Below, one piece after another: positions 1 to 9,673 of a stretch of DNA of 64,000 nucleotides; the stretch's first letter is position 1; the number at the start of each line of letters is the position of its first letter. Source of the stretch: Streptomyces sp. NBC_00190 (GTDB taxonomy: Bacteria > Actinomycetota > Actinomycetes > Streptomycetales > Streptomycetaceae); assembly GCF_036203305.1 (NCBI RefSeq), contig NZ_CP108131.1:4154001-4218000 (forward strand), given 5' to 3'. The notes beneath the pieces are model-generated. The model was not told the DNA's origin. It saw only the letters and a list, made by a program, of their open reading frames with translations, and ran no database searches. A program made the position numbers and the translations under genes.

Positions 1-2781
1 CGCCCAGCGGGACCGCGATCAGCAGCCCGCCGAGGGTCTCCCAGGGCACCGCGATCGGCACGTAGACCTCGGTGTCCGAGGACTCGTACCCCATCGTGAT
101 GGCCCGCTCCAGGAACCGTTCCGTCTCGCGGGCCTGGGCGAGCCGGAGTCCGACCGCCGGCAGGATGCCGGCCGCCGAGCCCAGGACGACGCCCATCAGG
201 GCGATCACCCCGCACTGGAAGCCGCTCAGCGTGCGCCGTACCCGCGGGGGCGCGCCGACCGCGGCCAGCGTCTTCAGGTCGGCCTCGGCGTCGGCCTGGG
301 CGAGCCCGGTGGCGATGCCGGCCGCGCCGATGGTGACCAGGCCCGCGAAGATGGCCAGGGCGAGCATCTCGATGCTGTTGTCTCCCTGGTAGCCCTGCTC
401 GATCTTGACGTTGGCGTCCACGCCCATCCTGTCGAAAAGGCCGTCCAGCCGCTGGCGCTGCTCGCTGCTCGGCGCGCCGTCGAGCGCGAAGTACGAGCCG
501 TACGGAGCCGTCGCCATCCCGGCGGCCTTGGCCGTCGCGGCGGGCAGCACGAGCTTGAAGCCCCAGCCGTTGACGCCCTCCGGCACCTGGTAGACGGGAA
601 GGACCTTGTCCTCGCCCGGCGCCTCCTCGCGCTTGCCGCGCGCGTTGTCGGCCGCGTCCGGGTCGGTGATGAGCCGGATGGTGACCTTGCCGTCCTTCAC
701 GTTCTGCTTGTCGAAGGAGACGGGCTTGCCCGACTTCAGTGCGGCCGCGGCGCCCGGGTCGGTCACGGCCAGCGCGGTCAGCAACTGCTCGTCGGCGACG
801 ACCGCGTCGTTCTCCAAGAAGTTCTGGTGCCGGGGCATCGCGCAACGCCAGTCCTTGCGCAGCTCCTTGACCTGCTCGGGGGTGAAGTCCGCGGGTCCGT
901 GCGGGGATTCGGAGAACGGGCACCGCTGATCCTTGGGCACGACGATCTCGGCGCGCCCGCAGCCGGCGTCGTTCGAGTACGAGTCGCAGCCCGGCCTGCC
1001 GACGACCAGGCGCTCCACGTCGGCCCGTACGGACGGCGAGAACTCCTTGGACAGGGCTTCGCGCACGGCCGGCACGTCCTTGTAGGCGCTGTTGTCGGCG
1101 AGCGAGACCACTCCGGCGTTGCGCGGCAGGTCTGCGACGTACTCGTGCCGGGACTGGACGTCCTGGCTGTGCTGGTACGTCGCCACCGCGACGGTGCCGG
1201 CCACGGCGGCCAGGACCGCGGCCACGGCGGGCGCCGTGCGCCCCCGGTTGCGCACGGCGTCGCGCAGCGCGAGCCGCGGCGACAGCGGCAGCCAGCGCCC
1301 GATCCGCCCGAAGAGGCCGACCAGCACCGGCGTGAGGGCGACCACGCCGAGCTCGGCGATGGCGCTGCCGCCCGCGATGACCAGGGAGCCCATCTCGGAC
1401 ACCGTGCCGTACAGGGCGATGGCGGCGCCGCCCGCGAGGGCGATCAGGCCGATGACCGGCAGCACCCGGTTGGCCCGGCGGATGCCGCGGCGCCCGGTGA
1501 GCGAGGCCAGCACGGTCTGCCGCGAGGCGGTGACCGCGGGGGCGATGGCGGCCAGCAGGCCGGTCACCACGGCGAGCAGGGCGATGGCGGCCAGCTCCAG
1601 CGGACGGAGCTCGAACCCGCCCCAGCGCAGGCCGAGGTACTCCTCCAGCAGGGGCCGCAGCCCGAGGGTGAGGGCGATGCCGATGACGGTACCGACGACG
1701 GCGGCGGCGGCGCCGATGACCAGGCCGCCGGAGAGCACGATGGCCCGGATGTGCCGCCGGTCGCCGCCGTTGGCGCCGACGAGCCCGAGCTGGCGGCGCG
1801 AGCGCCGCGCGCCGACCGCGAAGGCGGGTCCGGCGAGCAGGCAGATCTCCAGCATGGCGAGACCGACGACGGTGGCCAGGACCGCCGTTTCGAGGGCGCG
1901 GGACGAGCCGTCGGTGAACCGGTCCTTCGGCTCCTGCGCGTACAGCGGCACGTCGGAATCGGCGGGCTTGTGGAGGGCGACGGCACGCGAGATGGCGATC
2001 ACGCCCTTGCCGTTGGCCTCCTTGACCATGTTCCACGTGAAACCATCGGCGCCGCCGACCTTCACGAGGTACTTGTCGTCGGCCCGTACCCCGGGCACCC
2101 CGGCGGCCTGCAGGGCCTTGTCGACCGGGGTCAGCAGGGTCCCCGGCTGCGCGATGAGCTGCACTTCCTTGAGCGCGTTGGGCAGTTCGTAGGCGCCCAC
2201 GATCTTGTACTCGTGCTCAGTGCCGCGCGGGTTGACGCTGGAGCCGACGAAGTAGCCGGACTCCTTCAGGAAGGCGGTGGTGGCGATGACCTCGCCCGCC
2301 GCCTCGGGCAGCCGGCCCCGGTCGAGGGTCAAGCGGCCCTCCACCAGCGGGCTGTGCGTGTCGATCTCACGCAGGTTGGTGACGAGGAGCCCGTGCGTGG
2401 TGCGCAGTTTGGCTTGCCCGGTGCTGTCCTTGACGGCCTGGGCGCCCGCCGGGAGCGACTGCGGCAGCAGTTCCGGGTTCTCCTCCTGGGGTGGTTCGTA
2501 CGAGTCGTAGCCACCGACCGGAGCGAAGCGCTCGCCGTCCGGGCTCTGGTAGATCGGCACGTTCATGCGGGACAGGCGGAGCTCGGCGTCGGCGGCGCCG
2601 AGGCGGCGCTGAAGGTCCTGCTCCACGGAGAGTTGGGCGCTGCGCATCGTCAGGTCCGCCGCACTCACTCCGACGATCGGCAGGGCGATCATCGCGAGGA
2701 CGAGGATGCTGCGGCCCTTGGAGCGCCAGGCGTCGCGGCGGGCTATGCGGATGGCCGCGACCCAGGAGTGGTACCAGGAGA

Positions 2782-2785
<4 letters not shown>
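1..2785 (-). CDS. ABC transporter permease, FtsX/MacB-like, partial (C-terminus beyond window)
   Basis: Membrane subunit of an ABC exporter of the FtsX/MacB type. The frame stays open from a GTG at 2783-2785 to the window edge, giving at least 928 residues, so the C-terminus is missing. The N-terminus reads VISWYHSWVAAIRIARRDAW and is followed by a hydrophobic segment (SILVLAMIALPIVGVSA), then a large hydrophilic extracytoplasmic domain, a cluster of membrane segments (about residues 310-560), a second extracytoplasmic domain and further membrane segments at the edge. This two-block layout is typical of large actinobacterial FtsX-like permeases. The GTG overlaps the stop of the ATPase gene in GTGA, which fixes the start and implies translational coupling. 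The substrate cannot be told from sequence; lipid, peptide or antibiotic export are possibilities for the family. Confidence 0.9.
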
Positions 2786-3528
<743 letters not shown>

Positions 3529-3552
3529 GAAGGGTTCCCCCCTGAAGGCGGT

Positions 3553-4230
3553 TCAGCCGCGCCGCGTGCGGGCGCTGCGGGGTCGGGCGGTGGTGGCCGG
3601 GGCGGCGGCCGGGACGGATTCGTCGGCTTCGGTCCCGGTGTCGGCGGCCTGGGGCGGTGCGGCCGCGGCGGCTCTCCCGTCGGCCGTCAGGGAGAGCCGG
3701 ACGAGCCGGGATTCGCAGTGGTCGAGCCAGCGGGCCTCGGCCTCGGTCTGGAAGATGAGCTGTTCGAGGACCAGCAGCCAGGCCACGTCGTCGCGTTCGC
3801 GGGACCGCCCGCTCTCGACCGCGGCGAGCGCCGTGGCCTTGAGCCGCGTGTAGTCCTGCATCGCCTTGATCGTGGCGTGCCGCTGGGACTGGATGACGGC
3901 GCGGATGTCCACGCCGGGAGCGCCCACGGCCATGGCGAGCTTGATGGACAGCTCGTCACGGGGCGGGTTGGCGCGGTCGACGGGGCGCTCGTACCACTCG
4001 CGCAGTTCCGTGCGGCCGGTGTCGGTGATGGCGTACAGGGTGTGCCCGGCGGCGTCCTCGCCGCCGGGGGCGACCAGGCCGTCCCGTTCCAGGCGGGCGA
4101 GGGTGGTGTACACCTGCCCGACGTTGAGCGGCCAGGTGGAGCCGGTGCGTGATTCGAACTCGGTGCGCAGCTGGGAGCCGTACCGAGGACCCCGTTCGAG
4201 GAGGGCCAGAAGGCCGTGGCGGATCGACAT
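3553..4230 (-). CDS. PadR-family transcriptional regulator
   Basis: Probable repressor of the ABC exporter operon that it heads. The N-terminus (SIRHGLLALLERGPRYGSQL) is the classical PadR winged helix; residues up to about 85 form the DNA-binding domain, followed by a helical C-terminal part (Vir-like dimerisation, to about residue 180) and an Ala/Pro/Arg-rich tail. The length is 225 residues. The start ATG lies inside a palindrome and exactly downstream of a promoter, which suggests a leaderless mRNA and direct autorepression. PadR proteins commonly control adjacent exporter genes; the ligand is unknown. Confidence 0.93.
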   Translation of the reverse strand: MSIRHGLLALLERGPRYGSQLRTEFESRTGSTWPLNVGQVYTTLARLERDGLVAPGGEDAAGHTLYAITDTGRTELREWYERPVDRANPPRDELSIKLAMAVGAPGVDIRAVIQSQRHATIKAMQDYTRLKATALAAVESGRSRERDDVAWLLVLEQLIFQTEAEARWLDHCESRLVRLSLTADGRAAAAAPPQAADTGTEADESVPAAAPATTARPRSARTRRG

Positions 4231-4267
4231 ACTCAGTATGTATACCGAGTATGTTCACTCTGGGCAA
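4228..4267 (-). promoter_or_regulatory. padR promoter with overlapping palindromic operator; leaderless start
   Basis: Reading on the minus strand, -35 TTGCCC (4262-4267) and -10 TATACA (4239-4244) are separated by 17 bp. The start codon follows 8 bp after the -10 box, so transcription should begin at or very near the ATG. An inverted repeat CATACTC-N12-GAGTATG (4228-4234 and 4247-4253) spans the -10 box and the start codon. This is a good candidate for the PadR autoregulatory operator. PadR binding is inferred from position. Confidence 0.75.
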
Positions 4268-4314
4268 CCAACTCCGGTCGTACGTCTGAAGGGGGACGCG
4301 CCGGCCGGCGGGGG

Positions 4315-4848
4315 CTAGAGCCCTCGCCGCAGCCGTACGCCGAGGTAGCCCAGCCCCAGTCCCATCAGGGCGAATCCGGTGCCCAGCGGCAGTATGTGGG
4401 CGGCCAGGTCGGCGGCCCGGTCGTTCGGCTCGGTGCCGATCGCCCGGACGACGGCCTCGGGCGGGGTCGGTGCGACCTGCGGCGGGTCGGGGAGCGCGGG
4501 GGGATGGAGGCGCGGCGGCCGGACCGGCAGCGGGCGCGAGGCGACCAGCATCTCCGGGTTCGCGGGCTCGGTGGCGGGCCTGCCGGGCCGCTCCCGCCCG
4601 GACCCGGCGGCGCTGCCGGCGAGCCCCTCGCGCACGGCGTCCGGCACGTCGTCCAGTACGGGCGCGGGATCGGTCAGTACGGGAACGACGAGCGCGGGAA
4701 CGGCGAGCGCGGGAGCAGTGAGTGCGGCAGTGGTGAACACGGGAACGGCGAGCGCGGGAACGGCGTACACCGGGCCGACGGCCGCGAACGCGGCGGCGGT
4801 CAGGACGGCCCGGGCCAGCCGGCGCGGCGGGCGGAAACCTTGGATCAC
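4315..4848 (-). CDS. Small exported or membrane-anchored protein, unknown function
   Basis: Not recognised. From the GTG at 4846-4848, preceded by GGGAGGGG at good distance, the product has 177 residues. The N-terminus has basic residues (FRPPRRLARAVLT) followed by a hydrophobic Ala/Val stretch that looks like a signal peptide. The middle is Pro/Ala-rich with no recognisable domain. The C-terminus holds one membrane helix (LPLGTGFALMGLGLGYLG) followed by RLRRGL, a sorting pattern resembling a membrane anchor. An in-frame ATG at 4917 exists but would place the start in the terminator hairpin of the upstream kinase gene, so it was not chosen. Confidence 0.6.
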   Translation of the reverse strand: MIQGFRPPRRLARAVLTAAAFAAVGPVYAVPALAVPVFTTAALTAPALAVPALVVPVLTDPAPVLDDVPDAVREGLAGSAAGSGRERPGRPATEPANPEMLVASRPLPVRPPRLHPPALPDPPQVAPTPPEAVVRAIGTEPNDRAADLAAHILPLGTGFALMGLGLGYLGVRLRRGL

Positions 4849-4909
4849 GGGTGCCCCTCCCGTCCCGAGAGACCGAGCTGTCCCGCTTAGATTTACATAA
4901 TGGGGCAAA

Positions 4910-4951
4910 ACCGGCATCCCGGGCCCCTTATCGGGTACCCGGGATGCCGGT
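4910..4951 (-). terminator. Rho-independent terminator of the kinase gene
   Basis: Perfect 14-bp inverted repeat: ACCGGCATCCCGGG at 4910-4923 pairs with 4938-4951 across a 14-nt loop. On the minus strand it is followed by TTTG. It lies 37 bp behind the stop codon of the 4988-6646 kinase gene. Confidence 0.8.
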
Positions 4952-4987
4952 GTGTCGCGCCCTGACCGGGCCGAGGAGCCTGAGCCG

Positions 4988-6646
4988 CTACTCCGGATTG
5001 CCGGTGGACACGGTCAGCGTGTACTCCGTGCCCTCCTTGTTGATCGGGTCGTCGGGGCGCGGGTTCTGCTCCAGCACCATGTCCTTGCCGTACACGGCCT
5101 CGTCCTTCTCGACGATCGTGTACTTGCCGCCCGAGGCCTGGATGCACTCCTTCACGGAGAGCAGGTTCTTGTAGCGCAGGTCCGGCGCCTGGTACTTCCC
5201 CGCGTCCTTGTAGTGCTTCGTCGGCTCCTTGCACTTCTTCGGGTCGATCGTGCGCGAGGGGTCCGGCCCCTTGAACCCGGCCTTGGCCGAGCCGGACGGC
5301 GCCGCCGAGCCGCCCGCGGTCGCCGCGTTGTCCTTCTTGTCGTCGTTGCCGTTCAGCGAGATCGCGGCGATCAGGCCGCCGACGGCCAGCAGGGCCACCA
5401 CGATCGCGCCCACGATCACCGGCATGTTCCGCTTGTCGCCCCCGGCCCCGCCGGCGGCCGTGCTCGCCGTGGTCGCCGGCGAGATCGTGTACGGCGGCGG
5501 GGTCGGCGGCGCGTACTGCTGGTGCGGCGGGGGAGTGTGCGGGTAGGCGTAGCCGCCCTGCGGCTGCGGGGCGGGCGTCGGCGCGTACGGGGACGGCGCC
5601 TGGGTGTGCGGCTGCGGCTGGTACGGCTGCTGCACGGACGGCGCCGTCTGGAACCCGGAGTCCACCGGCGGGAACACGGCCGAGGCCACGCCCGCGCCGC
5701 TGCCGCCCGTGGGGGCGCCCTGGACGATGACCGGGGCCCCGGTCTGCCCGGAGCCCAGCACGCGCGCGACCTCGTCGCCCATGGCCGCGGCCGTGGGGAA
5801 GCGCTCGTTCGGGTTCTTCTTCAGGGCCCGCGCCACCAGCGCGTCCATCGCCGGGGTCACCGAGCGGTTGATGGAGGACGGCGCGACCGGCTCCTCCTGC
5901 ACGTGCGCGTACGCGATGGCCAGCGGCGAGTCGGCGTCGAACGGGATCCGCCCGGTCAGCAGCTGGAACAGCATGATGCCGACCGAGTACAGGTCGGACC
6001 GGGCGTCGACCCCGCGCCCCAGCGCCTGCTCCGGCGACAGGTACTGCGGGGTGCCGACGACCATGCCGGTCTGCGTCATCGAGGTGACGCCGGACTGCAT
6101 GGCGCGCGCGATGCCGAAGTCCATCACCTTGACCACGCCGCGCTTGTTCACCATGACGTTGCCGGGCTTGATGTCGCGGTGGACCAGGCCCATCTCGTGG
6201 CTGGTCTCCAGCGCGGCCAGCACATCGGCCGTCACCTTCAGCGCCTTCTCCGCCGGCATGGCCCCGTACTGGCGGATGTCCGCGTTGAGCACCGAGCCGA
6301 GCGGCTGGCCCTCCACGTACTCCATGACGATGTACGGCATCACCGCGCCGTCACCCGCGCCCGTGCCGAACGTCACCTCGCCTTCACCGGTATCGAATAC
6401 CGAGACGATGTTCGTGTGCGACAGTTTGGCTACAGCCTGGGCCTCGCGGCGGAAACGCTCCCGGAAGGACTGCTCGCGGCCGAGGTCGCTGTGCAACGTC
6501 TTGATGGCGACCTGCCGGTCGAGCGCCGAGTCGTAGGCCAGATACACGGAGGCCATGCCGCCCGCACCCAGCAAGTCCCTTAGCTGGTAACGGCCACCGG
6601 CCAGAGAGCCGCCCGCGTACTGGCCCTGAGTGCCGTCCTGGCTCAT
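4988..6646 (-). CDS. Eukaryotic-type Ser/Thr protein kinase with PASTA-like C-terminus
   Basis: Membrane receptor kinase of 552 residues. The kinase domain covers about 20-295, with catalytic Lys49 (VAIK), HRD at 156-158 and DFG at 176-178. An activation loop rich in Ser/Thr precedes GTPQYLSPEQ. A Pro/Gln/Tyr-rich linker (about 300-400) leads to one membrane helix at about 409-430, and an extracytoplasmic domain of about 120 residues ends in a PASTA-like module (MVLEQNPRPDD, EYTLTVSTG). PASTA modules of PknB relatives sense peptidoglycan; here only one weak module is seen, so the ligand is uncertain. The ATG at 6646 is chosen because the kinase fold starts just after it and GAGGGGAAG precedes it. 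It is divergent from a second kinase gene 228 bp away. Confidence 0.93.
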   Translation of the reverse strand: MSQDGTQGQYAGGSLAGGRYQLRDLLGAGGMASVYLAYDSALDRQVAIKTLHSDLGREQSFRERFRREAQAVAKLSHTNIVSVFDTGEGEVTFGTGAGDGAVMPYIVMEYVEGQPLGSVLNADIRQYGAMPAEKALKVTADVLAALETSHEMGLVHRDIKPGNVMVNKRGVVKVMDFGIARAMQSGVTSMTQTGMVVGTPQYLSPEQALGRGVDARSDLYSVGIMLFQLLTGRIPFDADSPLAIAYAHVQEEPVAPSSINRSVTPAMDALVARALKKNPNERFPTAAAMGDEVARVLGSGQTGAPVIVQGAPTGGSGAGVASAVFPPVDSGFQTAPSVQQPYQPQPHTQAPSPYAPTPAPQPQGGYAYPHTPPPHQQYAPPTPPPYTISPATTASTAAGGAGGDKRNMPVIVGAIVVALLAVGGLIAAISLNGNDDKKDNAATAGGSAAPSGSAKAGFKGPDPSRTIDPKKCKEPTKHYKDAGKYQAPDLRYKNLLSVKECIQASGGKYTIVEKDEAVYGKDMVLEQNPRPDDPINKEGTEYTLTVSTGNPE

Positions 6647-6874
6647 GACTGTTGCTTCCCCTCGGGATGTGTCCCTACGCGTCTGGCTGAGCGCATGTCG
6701 GGCCCAGTCTGCCGGAGGGCAAGCACACGTCAAGCCAGGTACCCGTTCCGTGACCACACGCGTACACGGAGCCTTGTCCGAACGGTGACCGGTTCCGAGG
6801 CTGTAGCGTTCATCGGAGCATCAAAGAAGAGGACACCGCTGAGCGGCGGCCGAGAGAGACGACGGCGAGGACTG

Positions 6875-8461
6875 ATGGCACCCGAACCCGAGGGAAACGG
6901 CGCCGGGATGGCCGATGGTCCTGAGCACTGGGGCGCCGGCGGCCTGGTGGGGGACGGCCGTTACCGGCTGACCCACAGGCTGGGCCGCGGCGGCATGGCC
7001 GAGGTGTTCGCCGCCGAGGACGTGCGCCTCGGCCGCACCGTCGCGGTGAAGCTGCTGCGCGCCGACCTGGCCGAGGACCCGGTGTCCAAGGCCCGGTTCA
7101 CGCGCGAGGCGCAGTCCGTGGCCGGGCTCAACCACCACGCCGTCGTCGCCGTGTACGACTCGGGCGAGGACCGGGTCGGCCCGAACACCGTCCCGTACAT
7201 CGTGATGGAGCTGGTCGAGGGCCGCACCATCCGCGACCTGCTGATCAGCGCCGAGGCCCCGGGCCCCGAGCAGGCGCTCATCATCACGTCGGGTGTGCTC
7301 GAAGCGCTCGCGTACTCGCACCAGCACGGCATCGTGCACCGTGACATCAAGCCGGCGAACGTCATCATCACCGAGACCGGCGCGGTGAAGGTGATGGACT
7401 TCGGCATCGCCCGCGCCCTGCACGGCGCCCAGTCGACGATGACCCAGACCGGCATGGTCATGGGCACCCCGCAGTACCTGTCGCCCGAGCAGGCCCTCGG
7501 CAAGGCCGTGGACCACCGCTCCGACCTGTACGCGACCGGCTGCCTGCTGTACGAACTGCTCGCGCTGCGGCCGCCGTTCACCGGTGAGACCCCGCTCTCG
7601 GTGGTCTACCAGCACGTCCAGGACTCGCCCGTGCCGCCCTCGCAGCTGCCGGAGGGTCAGCACCTTCCGCAGGAACTCGACGGCCTGGTCATGCGATCGC
7701 TGGCCAAGGACCCGGACGACCGGTTCCAGAGCGCCGAGGAGATGCGCGGGCTGGTCCAGTACGCGCTCCAGATGCTGCACGACCAGGGGCCCAACACGGG
7801 CACCTGGAACACCGGTCCGGTCGCCATGGCCCTGCCGCACGGGCGGGGCGGGGCGGCGGCCACCACGGCCATGCCCGTGAGCGGCGCCGGCGGGCAGCAG
7901 AACTACTCCTCGAACGCCTCGACCTCGCAGTTCCAGCGCGCGATGGTGCCGCCGCTGAACCCCGACGACGGCTCGGCATTCCCCGGCGGGGGCGGCAACG
8001 GCCAGGGCAGCCACGGCCACGGCGGCTACGACGGATACGAGGACCGCGGCACCGGCCGCTGGAAGATGTGGTTGTTCGCGGTGCTCGCGATCATCGCGGT
8101 CGCCGGCGGTGTGGCCTACGCGGTCAAGACCGTGGGCGGCGGCAAGAGCGACCAGAAGAGCCCGCCGAGTAACGTCCAGACCTCCACCGGCGGTCAGCCG
8201 AGCGCCTCCGGTACCCCGTCGACGGCGTCGTCCCAGGCGAGCCCCGACGACAGCCCGACGTGGAACACCTCGCCCACGTCGAGCCGTACCCGGTCCCAGA
8301 CCTTCAGTTCGCCGCCCTCGCCCACGGTTTCGACCTCGCCCACGGCTTCGGCCTCGTCGTCGAAGTCGGCCACGTCCTCCCCGACGCCGACGGTGTCGAA
8401 GTCGGTCACGAACTCGCCGTCGAAGCCCGTGGAGACGGGCGGCGTCACTTCCGAAGAATGA
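6875..8461 (+). CDS. Eukaryotic-type Ser/Thr protein kinase with Ser/Thr-rich exported tail
   Basis: Second receptor kinase, 528 residues. The kinase domain spans about 30-300 with Lys59 (VAVK), HRD at 155-157, DFG at 175-177 and GTPQYLSPEQ in the activation segment. A Gly/Asn-rich linker leads to a membrane helix at about 397-417. The outer part of some 110 residues is almost purely Ser, Thr and Pro and contains no PASTA module, so it looks like a cell-wall spacer rather than a sensor. The ATG at 6875 starts right before the kinase domain; upstream in-frame codons run through the divergent promoter region. The pair with 4988-6646 suggests duplication. Confidence 0.93.
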   Translation: MAPEPEGNGAGMADGPEHWGAGGLVGDGRYRLTHRLGRGGMAEVFAAEDVRLGRTVAVKLLRADLAEDPVSKARFTREAQSVAGLNHHAVVAVYDSGEDRVGPNTVPYIVMELVEGRTIRDLLISAEAPGPEQALIITSGVLEALAYSHQHGIVHRDIKPANVIITETGAVKVMDFGIARALHGAQSTMTQTGMVMGTPQYLSPEQALGKAVDHRSDLYATGCLLYELLALRPPFTGETPLSVVYQHVQDSPVPPSQLPEGQHLPQELDGLVMRSLAKDPDDRFQSAEEMRGLVQYALQMLHDQGPNTGTWNTGPVAMALPHGRGGAAATTAMPVSGAGGQQNYSSNASTSQFQRAMVPPLNPDDGSAFPGGGGNGQGSHGHGGYDGYEDRGTGRWKMWLFAVLAIIAVAGGVAYAVKTVGGGKSDQKSPPSNVQTSTGGQPSASGTPSTASSQASPDDSPTWNTSPTSSRTRSQTFSSPPSPTVSTSPTASASSSKSATSSPTPTVSKSVTNSPSKPVETGGVTSEE

Positions 8462-8684
8462 CCTGGTCAGAGTGCCTGCTGGTATTCACGGCCGGGATTG
8501 TCGGCAAGAGAGTGCACGGTGACGAACTGAGGTTCGATACATACGTGGACCGGGTGGAAGTCCGCTCCGTCCACGAATTGCGGATCGGGACCGAATAGTT
8601 CCGGTTCGGTTTCCAGTTCGGCGGGGGCCGGAACCGGCGCGCATTCTCAAGCCGGCCCGGCCGTACGGCACCCGGCGCAGCCGC
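8462..8684. other. Intergenic region, no gene seen
   Basis: This gap lies between the kinase stop and the response-regulator stop, so it is a convergent junction. A weak imperfect inverted repeat (GTTCCGG near 8597 and CCGGAAC near 8630) could help termination. I see no convincing coding frame. Confidence 0.4.
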
Positions 8685-9365
8685 CTAGCGGCTCTTCTCC
8701 GCCTGCAGGCGGGCCACGTACGCGGCGGCCTGCGAGCGGCGCTCCATGCCCAGCTTGGAGAGCAGGCTGGAGACGTAGTTCTTGATCGTCTTCTCGGCCA
8801 GGTGCAGCCGTTCGCCGATGGCGCGGTTGGTCAGGCCCTCGCCGATCAGGTCGAGGATCTTCCGCTCCTGATCGGTGAGGTTGGACAGGCGGTCGTCGTT
8901 CTTGCCGTTCTTGCCGTCGCGCAGCCGCTCCAGCACCCGCGCGGTGGCCACCGGGTCGAGCAGCGATTTTCCGGCCGCGACGTCACGTACGGCGCTGAGC
9001 AGCTCGTTCCCGCGGATCGCCTTGAGCACGTAGCCGGAGGCGCCGGCCATGATCGCGTCGAACAGTGCCTCGTCGTCGGCGAACGACGTCAGCATCAGGC
9101 ATTTGACGTCCTCGTTGTGGGAGCGGACCTCGCGGCACACCTCCACACCGCTGCCGTCGGGCAGGCGCACGTCGAGGACGGCCACGTCGGGACGGGTGGC
9201 GGGGATGCGGACCATGGCGTCGGCGGCGGTACCGGCCTCGCCCACGATCTCGATGTCCTGTTCGACCGACAAGAGCTCGTGGACGCCCCGACGTACCACT
9301 TCGTGGTCGTCCAGGAGGAATACCTTGATTTTTCCGTCTTCGCGCACGAAGTCAGTTTCACACAC
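8685..9365 (-). CDS. NarL/FixJ-family response regulator (DevR-like)
   Basis: Two-component response regulator of 226 residues. The receiver domain covers about 13-130 with acidic pair Asp19-Asp20, phospho-acceptor Asp65 ([11 protein letters not shown]) and the conserved Thr/Lys positions (MLTSFAD, GYVLKAI). The LuxR-type helix-turn-helix lies at about 155-220 ([24 protein letters not shown] in part, [13 protein letters not shown]). The overall shape resembles actinobacterial DevR/DosR-type regulators. A GTG at 9363-9365 follows AAGGGGTGA; a second in-frame GTG lies six codons on. No histidine kinase is adjacent, so its partner must be encoded elsewhere. Confidence 0.93.
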   Translation of the reverse strand: MCETDFVREDGKIKVFLLDDHEVVRRGVHELLSVEQDIEIVGEAGTAADAMVRIPATRPDVAVLDVRLPDGSGVEVCREVRSHNEDVKCLMLTSFADDEALFDAIMAGASGYVLKAIRGNELLSAVRDVAAGKSLLDPVATARVLERLRDGKNGKNDDRLSNLTDQERKILDLIGEGLTNRAIGERLHLAEKTIKNYVSSLLSKLGMERRSQAAAYVARLQAEKSR

Positions 9366-9673
9366 TCACCCCTTCCCTGCCGGAGTTACCCGGGATAACG
9401 TGCCGTTGTTCCCGGCCCCTGCAAGGCTGTGACCAGTGGTTGTTCCCGCGGCCGCGGATTTACTTGGAAATCCAAGCAAAAACGCAGGTCAAACGGGGTT
9501 TCGCAGTTATGCGGCGCACTGGGTAACGTGCATTGCGCAGGGCACTCGCCGGGGCACCTGTCACGCCTGAATCCCGAACGCGTTGCGCACCCACCCCGTG
9601 CGCTCGTTACGGATACAGGTGAGCCGCACTGGACCCCGGAGAACCCGGGTGCCGGACCGACGGAGGAGCACAC
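9366..9673. other. Divergent intergenic region between response regulator and bkd operon
   Basis: Contains the promoters of both divergent units. A 14-bp inverted repeat CTTGGA-AA-TCCAAG lies at 9463-9476, with a TTGACC box on the minus strand at about 9490-9495. A second near-palindrome GTTACCCGGGATAAC lies near 9386-9400. These are plausible operators, but I cannot assign the proteins that bind them. Confidence 0.45.
9463..9476. promoter_or_regulatory. Inverted repeat CTTGGA-N2-TCCAAG, candidate operator
   Basis: Perfect 6-bp arms separated by AA in the promoter region shared by the response regulator and bkdA. Its position about 200 bp upstream of bkdA and 100 bp upstream of the regulator fits a regulatory site. 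Confidence 0.45.

Noticed and set aside
8590..8640. Terminator between kinase and response regulator
   Set aside because: The inverted repeat is only 7 bp, imperfect in context and without a U-run.
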